Shown in pieces: positions 12,724 to 16,923 of a DNA stretch of 16,923 nucleotides. Each line of letters starts with the position of its first letter. Position 1 is the stretch's first letter. Under the pieces are notes generated by a model, which worked only from the letters and a program-made list of their open reading frames with translations, searched no databases and was not told the DNA's origin. The DNA is taken from NCBI GenBank assembly GCA_045544735.1, contig JAZPZM010000030.1, positions 1 to 16,923 of the forward strand, read 5' to 3'. This stretch comes from CAG-390 sp045544735. Lineage in GTDB: Bacteria; Bacillota; Clostridia; Oscillospirales; CAG-272. A program made the translations under genes and the position numbers.

Positions 12724-13988
12724 AAACCATAAAAAATGCGGAGATACTCTGCGTAGGAACGGAGCTTTTGCTCGGTGATATCGTAAACACCAACGCCTCC
12801 TTTATGGCTCAACGCCTTGCCGAGCTTGGCGTTCCCGTGTACCGTCAATCGGTGGTGGGCGACAACCCCGCGCGGCTCAAGGAAGCGCTTGCCGAGAGCT
12901 TTTCCCGCGCGGACGCGGTGTTTATGTCGGGCGGCCTCGGTCCTACCTGCGACGACCTTACCAAAGAAACGGTGGCGGAGTATTTCGGACTTCCCATGTA
13001 TCTTGACGAGGGCGTGCTTGCGTCAATTCGCACGTATTTTGCCGATATCGGCAGGGAAATGCCCGACAACAATATAAAGCAGGCGTATATTCCCGAAGGC
13101 TCGGTCGTTTTCAAAAACGATTGGGGTACTGCCCCCGCACTTGCGGTGGAGTGCGGCGAAAAGGTCGCTATTCTGCTCCCCGGACCTCCCGTGGAGCTTC
13201 ATCCGCTGTGGTACGAGCGAGTCGAGCCGTATCTTGCCGCGCGCTCAAACAGCGTTATACTTTCGAAAAATCTGCACATTCTCAATATGGGTGAGTCGGC
13301 AGTCGAGGAAATACTGCGCCCCATGATGCAAAACGATAAAAATCCGACCGTTGCGCCCTACGCCAAGGAGGGCGAGGTGCGCGTGCGCGTGAGCGCGCGC
13401 GCCGCCACGCGCGAGGAGGCGAGCGCGCTTTGCGACGAGGCAATAGAGCGCATACGCGCGACGGAGGTCGGGAATTTCATATACGGCATCGACGTCGGTA
13501 CTGCCGAAAACGCGCTTCTGCTCTCGTTGCGCGAGCGCGGAATGACGCTTGCCGTGGCGGAGTCCTGCACGGGCGGACTTATCGCCAAAAGATTTACCGA
13601 TATCGCGGGTTGCTCCGACGTTTTCCTCGGCGGTTGCGTAACGTATTCAAACGAGGCGAAGATGAAGCTTCTCGGCGTTAAGTCGGAAACGCTTGCCGCG
13701 CACGGCGCGGTGTCAAAGGAGACCGCCGCCGAAATGGCACGCGGCGTAAGGCTTGCGCTCGGCGCTGACGTGGGACTTGCCACCACGGGTATTGCGGGCC
13801 CAGGCGGCGGAACGCCCGAAAAGCCCGTCGGAACGGTGTTCGTAGCTATCTCAACGGCAGAGGGCGAGAGGGTAAAGAGGCTCTCGATGTCTCCGCTTCG
13901 CTCCCGCGCGTATATCAGGCAAAGTTCGGGAACGCAGGCAATAGGGCTTGGACTCGGCTTTTGCGGCGATCTTTCGTCGGAAGGATGA
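12720..13988 (+). CDS. cinA: CinA family protein (competence/damage-inducible, NMN deamidase type)
   Basis: 422 residues, near the usual 410-420. ATG 12720 overlaps the mscS stop by 4 bases. Residues 7-170 are the MoaB/MogA-like domain with CVGTELLLGDIVNTN and MSGGLGPTCDDLTKE. Residues about 270-410 are the CinA C-terminal domain: VAESCTGGLIAKR, GGCVTYSNEAKMKLLGV and TTGIAGPGGGTPEKPVGTV. In other bacteria this domain deamidates NMN in pyridine nucleotide recycling, and the N-terminal part has ADP-ribose pyrophosphatase activity. The tail after AYIRQSSGTQAIGL diverges from the family and ends in Gly/Ser-rich residues; the conserved R-x-x-IR motif is still in frame, so I see no frameshift. High GC with strongly biased codons. 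Confidence 0.93.
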   Translation: MKTIKNAEILCVGTELLLGDIVNTNASFMAQRLAELGVPVYRQSVVGDNPARLKEALAESFSRADAVFMSGGLGPTCDDLTKETVAEYFGLPMYLDEGVLASIRTYFADIGREMPDNNIKQAYIPEGSVVFKNDWGTAPALAVECGEKVAILLPGPPVELHPLWYERVEPYLAARSNSVILSKNLHILNMGESAVEEILRPMMQNDKNPTVAPYAKEGEVRVRVSARAATREEASALCDEAIERIRATEVGNFIYGIDVGTAENALLLSLRERGMTLAVAESCTGGLIAKRFTDIAGCSDVFLGGCVTYSNEAKMKLLGVKSETLAAHGAVSKETAAEMARGVRLALGADVGLATTGIAGPGGGTPEKPVGTVFVAISTAEGERVKRLSMSPLRSRAYIRQSSGTQAIGLGLGFCGDLSSEG

Positions 13989-14059
13989 ATAAAAAACCAC
14001 CTTTTAGCATACTTTTTTCAAAAAAACGGAAAAAATTTTATAAATAACCGATTTTGCTA

Positions 14060-14088
14060 TTGATTTTATCGCAATAATATTATAAAAT
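14060..14088 (+). promoter_or_regulatory. Probable pfkA promoter
   Basis: TTGATT (14060-14065), 17-bp spacer, TAAAAT (14083-14088), 50 bases before the pfkA start, in an AT-rich gap after cinA. Overlapping TATAAA at 14081 makes the exact -10 uncertain. Confidence 0.45.
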
Positions 14089-14138
14089 ATAGAGTGTGTT
14101 AAAAAAATAACCGGCTTTGTCGGATAATGGAGTTAGAA

Positions 14139-15215
14139 ATGGCAAAATTTGATACAATTGGCGTATTGACCTCGGGCGGCGATGCCCCCGGTATGAATAC
14201 AGCTATCCGCGCTATCACGCGCCGCGCACTTCAGCACGGCATTAAGGTCAAGGGAATCCTTGGCGGATACAGCGGACTCGTTAACGATTCTATGATCGAC
14301 CTCAGCGCGCGCGACGTTTCGAATATCGAGTATCTCGGCGGAACTATCCTTTATTCCGACCGTTGTCTTGAATTCAAGACCGAGGAGGGCATGCAGGCGG
14401 CTATCGCTACCTGCAAGCGCCATAATATAGACGCTATCGTTGCCATCGGCGGTGACGGCACGTTCCGCGGCGCTACCGACCTTTCTCTGCGTGGCATACC
14501 CACCATCGGCGTTACGGGCTCTATTGATAACGACGTTACCGCAACGGATTATACCGTTGGCTTTGATACCGCTATGAACACCGTTGTTGAGGCGGTTGAC
14601 AGACTGCGCGACACCTGCCAGTCCCACGCTCGTTGCAACGTGGTCGAGGTTATGGGACGCGACTGCGGCGAGATCGCACTTAAGACGGGTATCGCGTCGG
14701 GCGCGGTTGCTATCGCTATTCCCGAAGTTCCCTTTGACGAGGATGCCGCTATCGAGCGCATTATCGCCGCTAAGGAATCGGGCAAGAGAAGTATGATCGT
14801 CATCGTTTCCGAGGGCGTATTTACCGCCGACGGTAAGCCATACGGCGAGGTGCTTCGCAAGGTTATTCAGGATAAGACGGGAATCGAGACCAAGTTTGTC
14901 CGCCTTGCTCACATCGTTCGCGGCGGTGCGCCCACTCTGCGCGACAGACTTACCGCTACCGAGATGGGTGCGTTTGCGGTTGACCTTCTTATGGAGGGCA
15001 AGAGCGACGTTATCGTTGCCGAGGTTGCGGGCAAGATAGTAAGCTACGATATCTCGTTTGCGCTTATCACCGATAAGATGTATAAAAAGAAGCTTGCCGA
15101 GGGCGCGCTTGATAAGTTCAGCGCCGAGGACGTAGAAAAGATGAAGGCTATCTGCGATTTCCGCGCCGCGGAGATCCGCCGCCTTTACGATATCCATCTC
15201 GGACTTTGCAGATAA
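14139..15215 (+). CDS. pfkA: 6-phosphofructokinase
   Basis: 358 residues. ATG 14139 is preferred because GGAG (14129-14132) is 6 bases upstream; the in-frame ATG at 14127 has no ribosome binding site. Motifs: GVLTSGGDAPGMN near the N-terminus (phosphate loop), AIGGDGTFRGA with Gly107, GSIDNDV (128-132) with catalytic Asp130, VVEVMGRDCGE, and HIVRGGAP. Gly at the GGDG position and Gly before SIDND point to ATP as phosphoryl donor; pyrophosphate enzymes carry Asp and Lys there. The motif Thr of TIDND is Ser here, and Gln of HIQRGG is Val. The chain is about 38 residues longer than E. coli PfkA, with an extended C-terminal helix. It catalyses fructose 6-phosphate phosphorylation in glycolysis. 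Monocistronic: own promoter and terminator. Confidence 0.93.
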   Translation: MAKFDTIGVLTSGGDAPGMNTAIRAITRRALQHGIKVKGILGGYSGLVNDSMIDLSARDVSNIEYLGGTILYSDRCLEFKTEEGMQAAIATCKRHNIDAIVAIGGDGTFRGATDLSLRGIPTIGVTGSIDNDVTATDYTVGFDTAMNTVVEAVDRLRDTCQSHARCNVVEVMGRDCGEIALKTGIASGAVAIAIPEVPFDEDAAIERIIAAKESGKRSMIVIVSEGVFTADGKPYGEVLRKVIQDKTGIETKFVRLAHIVRGGAPTLRDRLTATEMGAFAVDLLMEGKSDVIVAEVAGKIVSYDISFALITDKMYKKKLAEGALDKFSAEDVEKMKAICDFRAAEIRRLYDIHLGLCR

Positions 15216-15246
15216 AAAAGACAAAGATAAGAGCTAATCATACGAT

Positions 15247-15290
15247 AAAAACAATAGCGACAGGAAAATTTTCCTGTCGCTATTGTTTTT
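15247..15290. terminator. 44-bp perfect palindrome, bidirectional terminator
   Basis: Arms AAAAACAATAGCGACAGG + AAAA (15247-15268) and the exact reverse complement (15269-15290), followed by one more T. The A-run and T-run flank the GC-bearing stem on both sides. It serves pfkA on the plus strand and the 15293-15814 gene on the minus strand, both of which point into it. Confidence 0.92.
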
Positions 15291-15292
15291 TG

Positions 15293-15814
15293 CTAATGTT
15301 TGTTTTTTGTATATATACCGGAATCAACAGCAATTTGCTTTATCTTATTCATTGCGGCTTTTTTCTGCCTATATATAGTGGAATTTGAATCCCTTTTTTT
15401 ATAGATATAATCAAGCAATGCTTTTATGATTTCTAAGTCATCGATATCGTTAATATCTATTTGGGTATCTGAAACGATTTCATCCGTATTTTCGGAGGAA
15501 TGAACTGTGGTAAACAGTTGTCCGTTTGAAGTGATTTGGGCTATAAAATCAGGGTCCTCGTATTCTTTGATGATAATTATAGAAAAAGTTCTTAAGGCTC
15601 TGCCCAAGCTATTTAATGGCAATGCGCTTTCTAATTTAATAGATAAAATTGATTTTTCAATAGCTGTTTTTTCGATTTTTTTAGGGTTTTGCATTTGGAA
15701 CGTGCGATTATTATAATCTTTAATGGCACGATCGATCACATCTTCTTTATCAATAAAGGTGATCGTAGGAGATGGATTTGCAAAAGTAAGTTGAATATTA
15801 TAAATATAACTCAT
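15293..15814 (-). CDS. Hypothetical protein, 173 residues
   Basis: Reads on the minus strand from an ATG at 15812-15814, with an unusually good ribosome binding site (GGAGGTGATC, 15821-15830) about 6 bases upstream. Soluble, AT-rich. The first 20 residues (YIYNIQLTFANPSPTITFID) look like strands; about residues 70-105 (LGRALRTFSIIIIKEYEDPDFIAQI) contain a short hydrophobic strand; the C-terminal third is acidic and then a Lys-rich helix (YRQKKAAMNKIKQIAVD). No family recognised. It is divergent from the EEP-fold gene at 16001 with about 190 bp between the starts, so the two may be a functional pair, possibly with this protein binding the shared region, but it has no clear helix-turn-helix. 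Confidence 0.7.
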   Translation of the reverse strand: MSYIYNIQLTFANPSPTITFIDKEDVIDRAIKDYNNRTFQMQNPKKIEKTAIEKSILSIKLESALPLNSLGRALRTFSIIIIKEYEDPDFIAQITSNGQLFTTVHSSENTDEIVSDTQIDINDIDDLEIIKALLDYIYKKRDSNSTIYRQKKAAMNKIKQIAVDSGIYTKNKH

Positions 15815-15896
15815 TTTATGATCACCTCCGTGTTGTTAGTTTATCATAATTTTTAGAAAAAGTAAAGCGTTTTTTAAATTTTATTCAAAAAACTAC

Positions 15897-15925
15897 TTGA
15901 CAAGGTGGCTTGAATTGCATATAAT
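15897..15925 (+). promoter_or_regulatory. Consensus promoter of the EEP-fold gene
   Basis: TTGACA (15897-15902), exactly 17 bp, TATAAT (15920-15925): a full consensus promoter. A hairpin CATCT/AGATG (15950-15963) lies in the leader. Confidence 0.9.
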
Positions 15926-15929
15926 ATAA

Positions 15930-15948
15930 CTTGAACACGATGTTCAAG
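15930..15948. promoter_or_regulatory. Operator-like inverted repeat at the transcription start
   Basis: CTTGAACA (15930-15937), CGA, TGTTCAAG (15941-15948): perfect 8-bp arms with a 3-bp centre, beginning 5 bases after the -10 and covering the expected start near 15932. The position suits a repressor. Arms GAACA/TGTTC recall SOS boxes, but the GAAC-to-GTTC spacing is 5, not the 4 of the B. subtilis LexA site, so another regulator is equally possible. Confidence 0.7.
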
Positions 15949-16000
15949 ACATCTCACCAGATGCCTATAAAACTATAATAAAAATACAAGGAGAACCAAA

Positions 16001-16753
16001 ATGAAAATTAAAATTGTAGAAACGTCTTTAAATCTTAGGGTTGAACGAGGAAGATGTAAAGAAGATTATTTTATTTCAGGAGCCGTCGCCAAGAAACAAT
16101 TATCTTTTTCGGATGCGGATATATACGCTAACGTTGAATTTATGGATTGCGACAACGCAGAGTATTTGAAGGTGTTTGAAGATTCGGGATACGAGAGCTA
16201 TACGTCTTTAGATGAAAAGGGCAGAGGAATTCTCTGTGAGATCAAAAAGGAATATGAGGTCAAGAAAATAGGTGAAATGGCAGACCCTCATATGCTGCAC
16301 TTGCGTGTGGAAAAAGGGAACGAATATATTGACTTAATTACAGTGCGTATCTTGGTTGCGGGCAGCAATGATGCGGATTTCAAGGATAGAAGGGAGCAGT
16401 GGAATAAAGTATTAAGGTATATTGAAAATCTATCAGATAAATCTCATCTTGTCTTAACGGGCGACTTTAATCACGGAGTAATAAGTTACGCCGTTAACGG
16501 ATATCGACATAAGCCAAGGCAATATTTTAACTACCAAATGATCGTGAATGATCTTAAAATCAAGAACATTATTCTGTATCCGATAGAAGGTAACAGTTAT
16601 CGCGGTTATATGAAGATAAATCATATTGCTACAGGTGAAAAAATATCGGTAGAAACTGCTGTATATAATGATATTTTCGGTAATACGGAAATAATAGGAA
16701 TTCCCGATCACAGTTGCATTGTTGCCAATATCGAAGTGCTTAAGGGGGATTAA
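16001..16753 (+). CDS. Endonuclease/exonuclease/phosphatase (EEP) fold protein
   Basis: 250 residues, ATG 16001 with AAGGAG about 7 bases upstream. EEP landmarks in order: an early strand TSLNLR (8-13), ADIYANVEF with the metal-binding Glu46, a hydrophobic strand DLITVRIL (111-118), LVLTGDFNHG (150-159) carrying the Asp155/Asn157 pair, and IPDHSCIVANI with Asp236-His237. All expected catalytic positions are present, so the enzyme is probably active as a metal-dependent phosphodiesterase on nucleic acid or another phosphoester. The segment around NYQMIVNDLKIKN resembles small EEP proteins of mobile or defence regions. It has no signal peptide. A very strong but apparently repressed promoter suggests a product that is harmful or needed only on demand. 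Substrate unknown. Confidence 0.8.
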   Translation: MKIKIVETSLNLRVERGRCKEDYFISGAVAKKQLSFSDADIYANVEFMDCDNAEYLKVFEDSGYESYTSLDEKGRGILCEIKKEYEVKKIGEMADPHMLHLRVEKGNEYIDLITVRILVAGSNDADFKDRREQWNKVLRYIENLSDKSHLVLTGDFNHGVISYAVNGYRHKPRQYFNYQMIVNDLKIKNIILYPIEGNSYRGYMKINHIATGEKISVETAVYNDIFGNTEIIGIPDHSCIVANIEVLKGD

Positions 16754-16770
16754 AATACCGCAGTATTTTT
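16752..16770 (+). terminator. Short terminator after the EEP-fold gene
   Basis: Stem AAAATAC (16752-16758) / GTATTTT (16763-16769), loop CGCA, one further T. The stem is AT-rich, so efficiency is uncertain. Confidence 0.5.
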
Positions 16771-16849
16771 GCGCCCTGTGTTAGCACCAAACTTGACCCT
16801 TTCGGACTCTCGTCGTGTGCTACGGCTACATAAAAAAGCGGTGGTTTAC

Positions 16850-16923
16850 ATTAGCCTCGCCCTTTGGGAGAGGTAGCGAAGCGGCGCGAGGGTAGTGAAT
16901 GACACCACGGGGTGGTGTCAGAG
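16850..16923. repeat. GC-rich hairpin repeat, cut by the window end
   Basis: Two alternative folds share one arm: CCTCGC (16855-16860) pairs with GCGAGG (16886-16891), or CCTC-G-CCC pairs with GGG-A-GAGG (16866-16873) over a TTT loop. A separate perfect hairpin GACACCAC-GGG-GTGGTGTC follows (16901-16919). No ORF. The style matches dispersed GC-rich hairpin repeats of gut Clostridia, which are probably MITE-like; the right limit is off-window. The stretch 16771-16849 shows nothing I can support. Confidence 0.55.

Noticed and set aside
13870..13988. Frameshift at the end of cinA
   Set aside because: The tail looks unusual, but the conserved R-x-x-IR motif stays in the main frame and the other frames give no family-like continuation.
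14133..15224. 363-residue open frame antisense to pfkA
   Set aside because: A composition shadow of the GC-biased codons of pfkA; no motif, and the sense frame is unmistakable.

Overview
The window looks like a Clostridia-type Bacillota chromosome (strong AGGAGG-like ribosome binding sites, TTGACA-N17-TATAAT promoters, ATG/TTG/GTG starts, a Gram-positive style LexA) carrying an integrated accessory region. Two compositions are visible. The left part (about 1-9,830, with one AT-rich membrane gene up to 10,495) is accessory DNA. The middle (about 10,560-15,220) is GC-richer with strongly biased third positions and holds housekeeping-type genes. The right end (15,290-16,923) is again AT-rich and accessory-like.

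Layout. 1-2877: the 3' part of a large STAND-type P-loop NTPase (no start in the window), closed by a clear terminator. 2995-3144: four copies of an 18-bp palindrome, GTACA-N8-TGTAC. 3225-5517: five co-directional small genes (zinc-ribbon protein, Cys-rich protein, acidic EF-hand protein, two unknowns, the last with a membrane anchor). 5650-5880: a possible small RNA unit, a terminator, then a near-consensus promoter with the perfect operator GGTACAATTGTACC. 5882-6487: a self-cleaving LexA-family repressor. 6502-6860: a non-coding array of seven units, each a conserved 15-nt box followed by a different palindrome. 6878-9630: a tight set of four genes (protein with a tandem internal repeat, SWIM zinc-finger protein, pyroglutamyl-peptidase-like protein, large serine recombinase). 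9628-9815: eight consecutive short hairpins with flipping linkers. 9920-10495: CrtO-family-like membrane protein.

Chromosomal middle: MFS transporter, MscS channel, cinA (ATGA overlap with mscS) and pfkA, ended by a 44-bp perfect palindrome. Right end: an unknown minus-strand gene divergent from an endonuclease/exonuclease/phosphatase-fold gene that has a perfect TTGACA-N17-TATAAT promoter and an inverted-repeat operator at the transcription start. The window ends inside a GC-rich hairpin repeat.

How it fits together (inference): a large serine recombinase next to a LexA-type repressor suggests an integrated element whose excision genes respond to DNA damage, with the STAND NTPase as possible defence cargo. 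No relaxase, replication or conjugation gene is visible, so the element type cannot be settled and its left end lies outside the window. The most unusual structure is the seven-unit box-plus-palindrome array: the box sequence is conserved while the palindromes change with compensatory substitutions.
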